A stretch of DNA of 60,000 nucleotides from Liolophura sinensis (GCF_032854445.1 NC_088304.1:5768001-5828000); one strand, 5' to 3'; shown: positions 46,449 through 57,734, counted from the stretch's first letter. Notes: generated from the letters alone by a model not told the origin. Numbers and translations are program-made.

Positions 46449-46486
46449 TTGGTCTGCCAGCAACCTGTGGATGGTTGTGGGTTAAC
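46449..46486 (+). mobile_element. Short SINE group A fragment
   Basis: GTCTGCCAGCAACCTGTGGA and TGGTTGTGGGTT match only the central part of group A. Confidence 0.5.
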
Positions 46487-48433
46487 ATGCAACAAATGTA
46501 TTCAAAATGTTTTATATGCAAGACCTTAATATTCCACACACATTATTTATTAGATATTATAGGCCTTTCATGAAAATTTCAAATAGTATTAAAAGAGCAG
46601 AATGTCAAAAAGTACAGGTATGACATGGACCAGAGCAATCTGCAGCCATATTGGACACCTTCTTTCTGTGAAAAGTACAGTTGTTTTAATTATTATGTTG
46701 CAAGTAAAGGTAAACTTTACATGAAAGATGTCTAATATTAATTAAATGACATTTGGGGAAAATCTTACGCATAAAAAAAAAAAGAATTGAATAATTTTTA
46801 ATTTAAGAGTGTTACTGTGTTTTTTCTGGAGCACCTGATTTGTGAATGTATCAATATAGCTATTTCAGACAATTCTGACAAATTGGCAGAGACCAGCAAG
46901 GAAGAGAGATAGCCCATCCCTGATATTGGCCCCAAAGATATTCCACTGCGAACAGTTCAGTGAGCTCAGGTTTCAATATCACAGTATCATCACTGAAACT
47001 GAACAAAGCTGGATAACTGTTCACCAGTAGAAAGAGTATACACTGGGTAAACTATCAGTGACAAACAGCCAATGGGATTTGTACACTTAACAAATAACTC
47101 CTCCATAAAGTAGACGCAATGAGGCTGTCAAAGCAACAAATAAATTATTACTGAAGATGAACCCAGCATCTGTCAAGTCACATTACACAGTTGTTCCCCT
47201 TGACTATGCACTTGTTGTCCCATAGGAGTCCAGCTGATAAGAGTGTTTTCTGATAATATCAGCCTCAGAGCATGACATAAAATATTCAGAGACATAACAA
47301 ATGCACAAAATATAACTACGCCAAAAAGGTGTGTACAACTGGCAGTACTACCAACATCATGATAAGATCAAAGTTTCATGAAATGGATAGTCACACTCAT
47401 TAACAAATACACTGTGCTGTATAATGTTTATTTATATTTTAAAAAAATAAAGGAATGTTTCAGATTGCATGGATATTTTCCTAAAAAACAATAAGTGGGC
47501 ACTGAAATGTGAATGAATAAGCATAGTCAACTTACTCACAATAAGTCCAGGAAATCACCAAGCACCAAAACCTCGTAGATGTTTCGCATCTTGTTCAGGT
47601 GAAACTGGTTAGGGTGCACTTATATACTTGTTACCCCCGGTACACTTTTCATAACTTTTCATAATTTGACTGACTAAATGGTGACTTGTCCATATATCAT
47701 TTCCTTCAGCGGATGAATTACTGATAGAACATTCACCTATGTACAGACATTAAACATTAATAGATCATGTATGTATATACATCCCATACTCTTTTTTTTA
47801 ATAAATATATTTTTAGAATCGATGCATTCCACCATTAAACACTAGCCTGAATAATACAAGATTTACAACATTTATTTCATCACTGTTACTCAAACAGATC
47901 TCCACAGCTTTTTTTCTCCAGAACAATATGAATAACTGGTCTGAATTCCTTTCATCTTGTCTCATACTGATATAACAGTTTCCTGTTTTTTTCTGTTTTA
48001 TTTCATACAAACTCTTTTGACTTTCAAACATATATAAGAAGAAAAATTGTAGATTTTATTCTCAATCTGCTTTTTGTTCCATAAGGTCACAGTCTGGCTG
48101 AAATGACATATTTTTGTATGGCAAAGAAATTTTTTTCTCTGACTATCTTTTTCGTAGGTGTACGATCCCATGGAGTATACGCTTATGTTAAAAGATTAAC
48201 ATCTATGTAGTGATAAAGATTTCTCTTGTAAATGATAGCATTCAGGAGAGGGCAGAGCAGTGCCTGTTAACAGTTCAGTAAACCATTCAGTAAACCACTG
48301 ACCTTGTCAAACAGAAACAGATAGCTGACAAACTTTCCAACACGTGACCTCATTTGTATGCAGATGATAGCAAGCAATCTTCATGCAAAGAGAATTTCAT
48401 GTAAAACCACATAAACACCCCTGAGAGCTCTCA
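46487..48433. other. No supported gene (intron)
   Basis: About 1.9 kb of AT-rich sequence without recognised repeats. Confidence 0.5.
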
Positions 48434-48533
48434 CCCAGTTTTGCTACCAAGGCCCAGAGAGCAGTGGGGTTAGGGGTATCTATAACATTGCCTGTGTCAG
48501 TGACAGGTATCAGATGTATACAGTCAGTATTAC

Positions 48534-48668
48534 CTTTTGTGGCTGGGATTCCAACATGGCTGGGCATTGCTGTTGTGTTTGTAGTGGCAGGAGGTGTCAG
48601 CAATGGGTCAGCATCTGAGGTTAGACTTCCTGTGCCTAAGCCAGTGTCTGTTCCTGTCTTCTCAGAAT
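48534..48668 (-). CDS. Exon, T/P/A-rich
   Basis: Phase 1 in and out, 135 bases. The acceptor GCATGAAG above 48668 is preceded by a T-rich tract. The donor AAAAG|GTAATA lies below 48534. A second in-phase donor (CTGG|GTGAGA) below 48435 would extend the exon to 234 bases, adding 33 residues without a stop. The peptide starts DSEKTGTDTGLGTGSLTSDA and continues into a P/T/A-rich stretch with PPATTNTTAMPSHVGIPATK. It is probably a disordered linker. No family recognised. Confidence 0.6.
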
Positions 48669-48892
48669 CTTCATGCAAGAAAACAAAACAAAACTTTAAA
48701 ATGATAACATCACAATGGTTGGTTTGCTTGCGATGAGTTCAAAGTAATTCATAATACAGTGTCACCTTCTATTGAGTATGGTGGGCATGATTTGATGATG
48801 AAGTAGCCTTTTCATAGTGCTGCCTCACTGCAAAACCATGCTGAAACAAGGTGACTCAACACATCCCAGTGTAATGACCTTGGGCCAACTTT

Positions 48893-49047
48893 CAGAACGA
48901 TCTATGCACCCATGTGAATTTCATTTTGGATACAAAACTACATTGGTTGCATTGACCAATTTAAGGGCTTCACAAAAATTATAATTTTATCAGTCTACAC
49001 AGAATAATGACCTTGCAAACGTTCGAAAAGTTTGAAGAGTTACAGAA
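48893..49047 (+). mobile_element. TIR element D, 5'-eroded copy
   Basis: ACAAAACTACATTGGTTGCA, AGGGCTTCACAAAAATTATA and CAGTCTACACAGAATAATGA, then AAGTTTGAAGAGTTACAG at the right end. Confidence 0.72.
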
Positions 49048-49492
49048 GTCAATTTTAAATGACGGACATCAGGACACTTTGGGCAGAGATTCTTGGGTCT
49101 ATTGACTGACCCAAGACATCAACACAGTAGAGGTTCTTGAATCAATTTAACATGACACTTTTGGTTCAAACAGTTGCCAAGTGTATGACATCAACAGCCT
49201 AACCTATTCTCAAATACAGAGATTATGCTGAGCGAATTCACTGTAACTAACTTACTATCTATAATGATTACAGCATCACAATGAAGTTTTCTCCAGACGG
49301 GATGTTTTTATAAAAAAAGTTTAAAAAGACACTGCTTGAATAAGAAAACTGATTACCAACATTATTATGTTTTGGCAATCTGGGTAATTTTCAGACACGC
49401 ACTCAATACTTTAAGGAACACAGTTTCATGGATTTTTCTTAAATAATGATTAAGAATTATACAGGCAACACCATACAGTTCAGTTAGATTAC

Positions 49493-49586
49493 CTTTTAAG
49501 TTGTCTTCTTGTGACTGGTTCAGGTGCGCGACATTTACAAATAAAGGTTTTTCACTGGACAATGAGTGGTCTAGTGCACTGGACTT
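49493..49586 (-). CDS. Exon, phase 0 to phase 1
   Basis: The acceptor TTTCCACAG lies just above 49586 and the donor AAAAG|GTAATC just below 49493. The frame is open for 31 codons plus one base and begins KSSALDHSLSSEKPLFVNVA, a polar serine-rich peptide ending in acidic NQSQEDNLK. Its phase-0 start fits only the phase-0 donor of the exon at 51367-51509, which is good evidence that the two are consecutive. No domain recognised. Confidence 0.68.
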
Positions 49587-49849
49587 CTGTGGAAACCGGA
49601 AAAACAGAAGAATACTTCTATTATAAAATATGACTCTTATAAAATATTAATAAAGGATGATGACATAATGACTTTTTTTGTTTACTGCAGTACGATGTAA
49701 AGTAAGAAAAAACAAAAAAAAAACTCTTTGTTACAGCAATTAGGGTTAAATTCAAATATGGCAGAAATTCTAAATTCAATTTATTTCTTTCTTTGCTGGA
49801 TTGGATTACGTTATATGGATCTACTCATACATATAACATAGCTGTCCGG

Positions 49850-50996
49850 TTTATGGGTAGAGGAAACTGGGAACAGTGGGGTTTATGGGTAAAGGAAACT
49901 GGAATAGTGGGGTTTATGGGCAGAGGAAATTGAGAACAGTGGGGTTTATGGGCAGGGAACAGTGGGGTTTATGGGCAGGGAACAGTGGGGTTTATGGGCA
50001 CAGGAACCTGGGAACAGTGGGGTTTATGGGCAGAGGAAACTGGGAACAGTGGGGTTTATGGGTAGAGGAAGCTGGGAACAGTGGGGTTTATTGGTAGAGA
50101 AGCTGGAAACAGTTGGGTTTATGGGTAGAGGAAACTGAGAGCAGTGGGGTCTATGGGCAGAGAAACCTGGAAACAGTTGGATTTATCGGTAGAGGAAACT
50201 AGGAACAGTGGGGTCTATGGGTAGAGAAACCTGGGAACAGTGGGGTTTATGTGTAGAGGAAACTGAAAACAGTTGGGTTTATGGGTAGAGGAAACTGAGA
50301 ACAGTGGGGTCCTGGGGCAGAGAAAGCTGGGAACAGTGGGGTATATGGGTAAAAGAAACTGAGAACAGTGGGGTCCAGGGGCAGAGAAACCTGGGAACAG
50401 TGGGGTTCGGGGTGAAAGAAACTGGAAACAGTGGGGTCTAGGGGCAGAGAAAACTGGGAACAGTGGGGTTTATGTGTAAAGGAAACTGGGAACAGTGCCA
50501 TTTATGGGTAGAGGAAACGGGAGCAGTGGGGTTTATGGGCAGAGGAACATGGGAACAGTGGGGTTTATGGATAGAGGAACCTGGGAACAGTGGGGTTTAT
50601 GGGCAGAGGAAACTGGGAACAGTGGGTTTATTGGTAGAGAAGCTGGAAACAATTGGGTTTATGGGTAGAGGAGGCTGGGTGCAGTGGGGTTTATGGGCAG
50701 AGGAAACTGGGAACAGTGGGGTTTATGGGCAGAGGAAGCTGGGTGCAGTGGGGTTTATGCATGGGTAGAGGAAACTAGGAACAGTAGAGTTTATGGATAG
50801 AGGAAACTGGGAACAGTGGGGTTTATGGGTAGAGGAAACTAGGAACAATGGGGTTTATGGGTAGAGGAAACTGGCAACAGTGGGGTTTATGGGTAGAGGA
50901 AACTGGGTACAGTGGGGTTTATGGGCAGAGGAAGCTGGGAACAGTGGAGCTTATGGGCAGAGGAAACTGAGAATAGTGGGGTTTATTTATGGGTGC
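49850..50996 (+). repeat. 32-bp minisatellite, about 36 units
   Basis: The unit is GGAAACTGGGAACAGTGGGG followed by TTTATGGGTAGA, with many single-base variants and occasional lost segments. It lies in the intron between the exons at 51.4 and 49.6 kb. Confidence 0.95.
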
Positions 50997-51366
50997 AGGA
51001 TTTGTAAAAAAATAACCTCCATTGTACCAAAGCAGTAGTTCTGTGAAAGGCAATAACTATACAAATAAGAATCTCAAAAATTCGTCTATTTTGCCTGAAG
51101 ACATAAACATGTCAACTGGTTTCAGATGAACTGAGGAAACAGGAAACATAGTAAAGGGGCATAAATCAGTAAATCAAACACAGTAAATCTACATCAATTA
51201 GTGTGCAGACATTGTGGCATAACATATGTACAAGTACACGAGGATGGACGATTAACACGACAAATAAACATGGCCACAGCAATCATGCTTAAAACCACTG
51301 ACACTTGAGACAGCTACACGATTTGTGTGTGCAAGAATTAGGTTATTGAATTTACAAAGGCCATAC

Positions 51367-51509
51367 CTTCAGGGAACTCATATCTCCAAGTTCTGAGTCG
51401 ATTTTGTCAAGCACCTTGTCTACAGGGTCATCCTTCTTGACAGTAAGCTGTGGCGATACCACACCTCCAGGTGGGACAGTATCATCATCATAGTCCGAGT
51501 CTGACAGAG
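51367..51509 (-). CDS. Exon, acidic SDSD segment
   Basis: The acceptor is a good pyrimidine-rich site (TTTTCTAG) just above 51509 and the donor CTGAAG|GTATGG lies just below 51367. It enters in phase 1 and leaves in phase 0, with 143 bases and no stop. The peptide includes SDSDYDDDTVPPGG, then a lysine/aspartate-rich part with VDKVLDKIDSELGDMSSLK, which resembles a weak copy of the recurring motif of this gene with L in place of F. The 5' edge of this exon and its acceptor have been copied into the 79-bp array immediately upstream in the transcript (51510-51990), so which acceptor is used needs RNA evidence. Confidence 0.72.
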
Positions 51510-51990
51510 CTAGAAAACATAAAAAAAATGACAAGTTATAATGCACCTCCAGGTGAGACAGTGTCATAACAGTCTGAGTCTGACAGAGCTAGAAAACATA
51601 AGAAATATGACAAGTTATAATGCAACTCCAGGTGAGACAGTGTCATAACAGTCTGAGTCTGACAGAGCTAGAAAACATAAGAAATATGACAAGTTATAAT
51701 ACACCTCCAGGTGAGACAGTGTCATAACAGTCTGAGTCCGACAGAGCTAGAAAACATAAGAAATATGACAAGTTATAATACACCTCCAGGTGAGACAGTG
51801 TCATAACAGTCTGAGTCCGACAGAGCTAGAAAACATAAGAAATATGACAAGTTATAATACACCTCCAGGTGAGAAAGTGTCATAACAGTCTGAGTCCGAC
51901 AGAGCTAGAAAACATAAGAAATATGACAAGTTATAATACACCTCCAGGTGAGACAGTGTCATAACAGTCTGAGTCTGACAGAGCTAGACA
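51510..51990 (-). repeat. 79-bp array copied from an exon edge and its acceptor
   Basis: Six units of 79 bp. On the minus strand each carries a TTTCTAG- or GTCTAG-type acceptor followed by a 42-base copy of the start of the exon at 51367-51509 (CTCTGTCAGACTCAGAC..), then intron-like DNA. Copies of the pseudo-exon end at 51588, 51667, 51746, 51825, 51904 and 51983. Most retain GGAG|GTGTAT or GGAG|GTGCAT, an in-phase donor; the second copy has lost it. Confidence 0.92.
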
Positions 51991-52194
51991 CCATCCTTTG
52001 GCTGGACACCATCCTTCACCAAGTGCCTGAACAAGTGCACGTTAACAATACATGACATCCTGCAAAAAGTCCATATCATAGTGAATATGTAATAATTATA
52101 TCTTTATTTATTGAAAGTCAGTCAGTCAGTTTGTAAACAATCTTCTTAAAGATCTTCAACAAAACAAATATATGAAAACAGTTATACAGTGACT

Positions 52195-52345
52195 ATGGGC
52201 AAATATGACTTCACCCCCTACAACTGTCTCAACCAAAAGGTGAGACAGGGTAGTGGGAGACAGCCCATTACCGACCCCTTCCTGCCCCACCTTCTGACTG
52301 GAACCACCCACACACGTGCACAAAGCACAAACCATTTACTGGCAA
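52195..52345 (+). repeat. Dispersed repeat R, copy
   Basis: CTACAACTGTCTCAACC, AGTGGGAGACAGCCCATTAC and CACCTTCTGACTGGAACCAC match 1275-1412. Confidence 0.72.
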
Positions 52346-52462
52346 ATCTTTGGTCACATTTATTAAATTGTCGGATGACTAAAATCCATGTAATTATTCA
52401 GAAATAACTCACAGCTTCTGAATCACCTTGACAACAAGGACATGCACGTGTATAACACTAAC

Positions 52463-53385
52463 ACTGCGGGGGTCAAAATGTTTCAGATTTTGAGCTCTTC
52501 AGAGTGGTGATGCAGGGGTCAAAATGTTTCAGATTCTGAGCTCTTCAGAGTGGTGATGCAGGGGTCAAAATGTTTCAGATTTTGAGCTCTTCAGAGTGGT
52601 GATGCAGGGGTCAAAATGTTTCAGATTTTGAGCTCTTCAGAGTGGTGATGCAGGGGTCAAAATGTTTCAGATTCTGAGCTCTTCAGAGTGGTCATGCAGG
52701 GGTCAAAATGTTTCAGATTTTGAGCTCTTCAGAGTGGTGATGCTGGGGTTAAAATGTTTAAAATTTTGAGCTCTTCAGAGTGGTGATGCAGGGTTCAAAA
52801 TGTTTCAGATTTTGAGCTCTTTAGAGTGGTGATGCTGGGGTTAAAATGTTTCAAATTTTGAGCTCTTCAGAGTGATGATGCAGGGGTCAAAATGTTTCAA
52901 ATTTTGAGCTCTTCAGAGTGGTGATGCAGGGGTCAAAATGTTTCAGATTTTGAGCTCTTCAGAGTGGTGATGCAGGGGTCAAAATGTTTTAGATTTTGAG
53001 TTCTTCAGAGTGATGATGCAGGGGTTACAATGTTTCAAATTTTGAGCTCTTCAGAGTGATGATGCAGGGGTCAAAATGTTTCAAATTTTGAGCTCTTCAG
53101 AGTGGTGATGCAGGCGTCAAAATGTTTCAGATTTTGAGCTCTTCAGAGTGGTGATGAAGGGGTCAAAATGTTTCAGATTTTGACTTCTTCAGAGTGATGA
53201 TGCAGGGGTTAAAATGTTCCAAATTTTGAGCTCTTCAGAGTGGTGATGCAGGCGTCAAAATGTTTCAAATTTTGAGTTCTTCAGAGTGAAGATGCAGGGG
53301 TTAAAATGTTTCAGATTTGGAGTTCTTCAGAGTGATGATGCAGGGGTTAAAATGTTTGATATTTTGAACTCTTCAGAGTGGAGAC
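52463..53385 (+). repeat. 46-bp minisatellite, about 20 units
   Basis: Built on GGGGTCAAAATGTTTCAGAT and TTTGAGCTCTTCAGAGTGGT. The first units are nearly identical and divergence rises towards 53385. It lies in the intron between the exons at 54.0 and 51.5 kb. Confidence 0.96.
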
Positions 53386-53913
53386 CTCAACAAAAAATTG
53401 TGGGAATTCCCTGTGATTTAGATCAGATTAGAATGCATTACATTTCATCTGTATCACTGTATGACTATTGTACAAAAACATGAAAATGTAAAATACAACA
53501 AACAATAGTCAATAATGTCTCAAAATTATGAATATCTGCATAGAACAAAGTGACCTTTTTGATGAGCTGGAGAGAATTTTAGGTCATCATTTTCACGTTA
53601 ATTTTAAGCTCTTTAAAATGAGTGAATGACCAAACATTTTGACCTTTCAGCAACTGAACAGAATACCAATCATTAATTCGACTAATTAAAGACTAACTAA
53701 TTAATTTTGACTTCTTAACATGGAGTTTCAGATGTGGCCTAGCATTTATAAGTATAAGAATGAAGACATTAAGAAATATAAAATATGCCACAAAAACCCG
53801 AAAAATAATCTCATTGTTTTGGCATATCTTTCTTTATTGTACCTTATTGCACCTTTTAGCTTCTATGAAAGCTTCAATGAAATCAAACATCAAATGAGCA
53901 CCTGGACTCTTAC
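53386..53913. other. No feature seen (intron)
   Basis: AT-rich, adjoining the duplicated splice donor. Confidence 0.55.
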
Positions 53914-54015
53914 CTGTGGCTGAGCCACCTGGACTCTTACCTGTGGCTGAGCCAGACTTGATGATCTCGTCCTCACTCCATTCAGCATCAGCATCAAAGC
54001 CCTCCATCACACAGT
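53914..54015 (-). CDS. Acidic exon with duplicated splice donor
   Basis: Most upstream exon I can place. The minus-strand frame contains GFDADAEWSEDEIIKSGSAT, an acidic start followed by a basic/serine tail. The acceptor region reads CCAGAG, so the exon begins at 54017 or 54015; only 54015 gives phase 1, matching the other exons. The donor ACAG|GTAAGAG occurs twice, after 53941 and after 53914, because a 27-bp segment including the donor is tandemly duplicated. Use of the distal donor adds nine residues (GKSPGGSAT) without changing frame. What precedes this exon is not known. No family recognised. Confidence 0.68.
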
Positions 54016-55176
54016 CTCTGGAGCAGATGTTCAATGACAGTGTAATGATAAAGCTTTAGAATTTATCTTGATATTGATTGATTGGTATAGATAAGATCAT
54101 AGCTGGGATAAAGCTAGAAATCTCCAATATCCAGAAGGCAACCGTTTTCTTTGTGTAAAATACCCCTCGACTGAAGTTCATGGAGCTGACATCAAAACTG
54201 GCCACAACGTTTTCTTTGCTTAAAATGAACTCCCGATGAAATAGATGTAACTAACATCAAATATGGCAACAAAGTTTTCTCTGTTTCAAATGAGCCCACA
54301 ATGAAATAAATTAACTAAATTCAACTGTGACAACAAAGTTTCCTTTACTTAAAGTGAGCCTCCAACAAAGTACATGAAGACGGCAACAGATTTTTATTAC
54401 TCAGTGTAAGCTTTGGAGATGAACTAACAACCAAATGGCAACAGAACTTTGCTTCCTCAAAATGAGCCTATACAATGCAGCAACAAACAAGATGGCAACA
54501 TGCTTTCTTTGCTCACAATAAAACCAGAAGCACACTCACATTTCATCTGTAACTTGTGTGTATCAATTTTACATTTTTGAAAAAAAAAAGGTGAAAAACA
54601 AAATAAATTTACCATGGCTTGAAAACGAACAAAGTTGCCTGAAATGTAAATATGACCTTGCTAGTGAAGCCATGTACCAAGTTGCAAATTAAATACAATG
54701 AATGGGTTTACAAAAAATAGCCTGGCAAGCTGTGACAGACTGATGGGCTGACAGAGGCGGTGCAAACTTATAGTCCTCCCAGGTATCACTTGAATATTAA
54801 TAAGTACCCAAGAATGGATAAGATTTCCTGGACTCGCAGAAAAAGAAAGCGGGGCATGTTTGTATAGAGGACCCAACAAGTCCTCAGCTCAGAACGAAGA
54901 GTCTGAAACCCTTCCATGATGCTGTGATACATCATGTGGTACATCACCATGAAGAAACTATAGTAAGTATGAAATTAAGACAGATTCATGCAAACTGAAA
55001 CGGTCAACAGTTTTCAACGGGAAAATACAGAATACATTTGATTTCATGCACAATACAATATTTTTTTTTTATATTCACAATTTTCACAACTCGTCCAAGG
55101 GTTTTGAATACTTCCATACATGACAACAATGCCTGACAACTCCACCAAGGGATGGAAGTGGATGAACTGTTTTTTG
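54016..55176. other. No supported exon
   Basis: No recognised repeats or splice-bounded frames. Confidence 0.5.
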
Positions 55177-55235
55177 GATTATTTGATTGGTTTTTAATGC
55201 TGTTATCAAACTTTTCTCACTTATACTATGGCTGT
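55177..55235 (-). mobile_element. SINE group A tail remnant
   Basis: TTATTTGATTGGTTTTTAAT, ACTTTTCTCACTTATACTAT and GGCTG correspond to the tail end of group A in minus orientation, cut off by the 30-bp array. Confidence 0.6.
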
Positions 55236-55236
55236 T

Positions 55237-55585
55237 AGGTAAATTACCACCCACTGTGAGGTACCGGACAAAACTTACCACCCACTGTGACATACTGGAC
55301 AAACTTACCACCCACTGTGACATACTGGACAAACTTACCACCCACTGTGACGTACTGCACAAAACTTATCACCCACTGTGACATACTGGACAAAACTTAC
55401 CACCCACTGTGATGTACTGGACAAAATGTCCCCTTGTGTGACAGTCAGGTAAATTACCACCCACTTTGACATACTGCACAAAACTTACCACCCACTGTGA
55501 CGTACTGGACAAAACGCTCCATTTATAGCAGTCAGGTAAATTGCCACCCACTGTGACGTACTGGACAAAACTTACCACCCTCAAT
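55237..55585 (+). repeat. 30-bp minisatellite
   Basis: The unit is CTTACCACCCACTGTGACAT followed by ACTGGACAAA. Some units carry an inserted CAGTCAGGTAAATT segment, giving longer steps at 55440 and 55530. Confidence 0.93.
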
Positions 55586-55837
55586 GAAAGAATCCATCTT
55601 AATACAGTCAAGAAATATGGAAAATCTTCTCCAAGTTTATCATATGTCTACAGGTATATTCCACAGTTAATTTATAATATGTTCTCAACACACACCTTTT
55701 GGCTTGGGTAAGGTTAAGCCACAGGTAAATTTAGCAATCAGGGGTCAGGTATGGCTCTCCCAGAGAGCTTGTCCTGTTTACATCAAACAAACACATCTTG
55801 ACAAGGCCAGGTACCTGAACGATTCTCGTTATCTCAC

Positions 55838-55885
55838 CTGACCTTATTAATAACCATTTCAACTGCTTTGGGTAGAAATTCCAAT
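55838..55885 (-). CDS. Weak candidate 48-base exon
   Basis: Phase 1 to phase 1, with donor GGTCAG|GTGAGATAA and acceptor CACATGTCAG. It would encode WNFYPKQLKWLLIRS. The composition is unlike the disordered exons further along, and such short segments occur by chance. Confidence 0.22.
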
Positions 55886-56702
55886 CTGACATGTGCGGTC
55901 ATGCTTCTTATTACCCATGCTGTACACCCCTCCTAAATCTTCAACAGATTTCGACCAGTTAAGTCTAATTTGAGATGAAAACTGAAGACAAATTTCATAA
56001 TATTTTGAATATTCTTAATCCCTTGCTCAAGTGTACTTGTGAGTCAGAAAATAAGCCGACCAAATAACAGAACAATTCTCTACCATGTCAAAAGGTGCAC
56101 TTAGTATATGTTATAGACTTTGTTGATGATTTAGGGCAGCTATTTACAACTTAACCCGACACAGTTCATATAAACTCTGTGTTCTACATAACCTAGATAG
56201 GTATATTAAACACGTAAAGGTTTACTGTACAGCCAATGCACATGTTGGCCTACCTGATTAAGTATAGATACATATGTTGTGATTAAGTATTGAGAATGTA
56301 ACATATAATTTAGTCAAGTCCCTGGATATCAATTCTCATCACTATGATTATGTTCCAAAAATGCATCAAAGTTCAATTTTAATAATTTATTGTCTTCAAA
56401 AAAAATCTCAAACTCAGTAAAATTAACATTTTCATATCACATCTTTAAATTTTCTTCTAACTGGATACAGTCCTTGGACACAATGTAAGAATACCTGTAA
56501 GCATTTACCAAGCTGCATTTCTTCACTTTCCTATCCCATGGCTGGCTATAGCATGGCCTTATCTCTGGTGTGCAAACTTTTCAAAAGATCTATGTTCAGT
56601 CTTCTGTAATTTGTTTATATTTATCCTCTGGTGGGGAATTTATTAATCCAGAGCGTAAAAATTACAGATTATTATGATCAAACAATTTTTATGTTTTATT
56701 AT
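55886..56702. other. No feature seen
   Basis: AT-rich; nothing recognised. Confidence 0.5.
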
Positions 56703-57045
56703 TACCTCAATTCTTCCACCTTTCCAACCACGTCTGAGCCTAATATTTTGAAACATTCTGAGAGAACTACATGAGTAATGCATAGAGAAATAATTTGCAC
56801 AGTTTTATGTAGCTTACATCTATAGAGACTTATAATATACTACAGTATGTAGCTTGCATCTATAGTGACTTATAATTTACCATAGTATGTAGCTTGCTTC
56901 TATAGTGATATACACTATACTATAGTAGGTAGCTTGCATCTATAGTGACAGACAAATCATTTTAAGCATCATTTTCATAATTAATGTATGCATTAATTCC
57001 ACTGATAAAGTGCTTTAGGTGTTGAAAAGGTTGAAGATTTACAGC
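56703..57045 (-). mobile_element. TIR element E with internal tandem expansion
   Basis: Ends TACCTCAATTCTTCCACCTT and the reverse of AAGGTTGAAGATTTACAG are an inverted pair. The interior matches 2098-2328 in reverse, except for an inserted 40-bp tandem repeat (TGTAGCTTGCATCTATAGTG and following) of about 3.5 units at 56810-56945. Confidence 0.8.
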
Positions 57046-57734
57046 AATTTTAATTTCTAGGCATCTGAATGCTTGTGTCAGGTGACAATTAGAGAGCTTA
57101 ATGTAATCAGTGTGAATTCATAATGCTGGCATGGTTCAGGTGAAAGTCTGGCCTATCACCTTGACCTGCTATCCCATTAACAGCTTGTGACAAGCGTACC
57201 CACTAATGACAACGGATGTATACTAAGTGTCCAATGATTTAGTCTGCAATGAATAACAAATTGATCCAACATTTGCTTTGGAGGCATTAAAACAAATGGG
57301 ATGATAATAAAGCCTTAGCTTTCCTGTAGGAAATGAAAGGGTTCAGTGCACCTGAGTGTGGTGGAAATCAATCAATAACGAGACATCAGGTGTGTTGATA
57401 TTCAGGCTTAGGACAGGTAAAGAACAGCTACTGATCATTGACAGGGAGACAGAGGTTGATTGCAAGCAGTTAAAGTATTTAAGAAAAACAATCAGACAAT
57501 AAATACTGTATTTCACTTTAAAGTTCTGTATGTAAAAATGCACTTTTAACAGTGTATAAAGTTCACAAACTGATACCTTTGATGCTAGCACTTAACTTTC
57601 TCTGATAAGAAATTATTCAAACACGCCAGAAAAAAAACTGTTAAGTGGCCCTAAATGCAGATGAATGAAGCAAAATGTGTCACTTAAAAATGCTAAATTT
57701 TAGGTGAAATACAGTAAACATTGGTACAGTTTAC
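57046..57734. other. No supported feature
   Basis: No recognised repeats or exons. Confidence 0.5.

Larger units (their letters stand above)
22850..54015 (-). other. Multi-exon gene, unknown family (locus)
   Basis: Eleven short exon-like segments on the minus strand are bounded by AG acceptors and GT donors and remain open in one consistent phase. Order from 5': 54.0, 51.5, 49.6, 48.7, 38.8, 37.5, 37.1, 31.9, 30.1, 29.5 and 23.0 kb. All junctions are phase 1 except one matching phase-0 pair (51367 donor to 49586 acceptor). Joined, they would encode a hydrophilic, low-complexity protein with acidic and S/T/P-rich stretches and no visible transmembrane segment or signal peptide. A motif of form hydrophobic-[DE]-x-x-F-[QND]-x-hydrophobic-L recurs in four exons. 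I do not recognise the family. Missing exons between those listed are likely, the 5' end is not seen, and the 3' end may be the reading frame at 6120-6475. Confidence 0.72.

Noticed and set aside
48397-48736. Plus-strand frame (48464-48736) that looks membrane-like
   Set aside because: It is the reverse reading of a minus-strand exon with good splice sites and the gene's phase.
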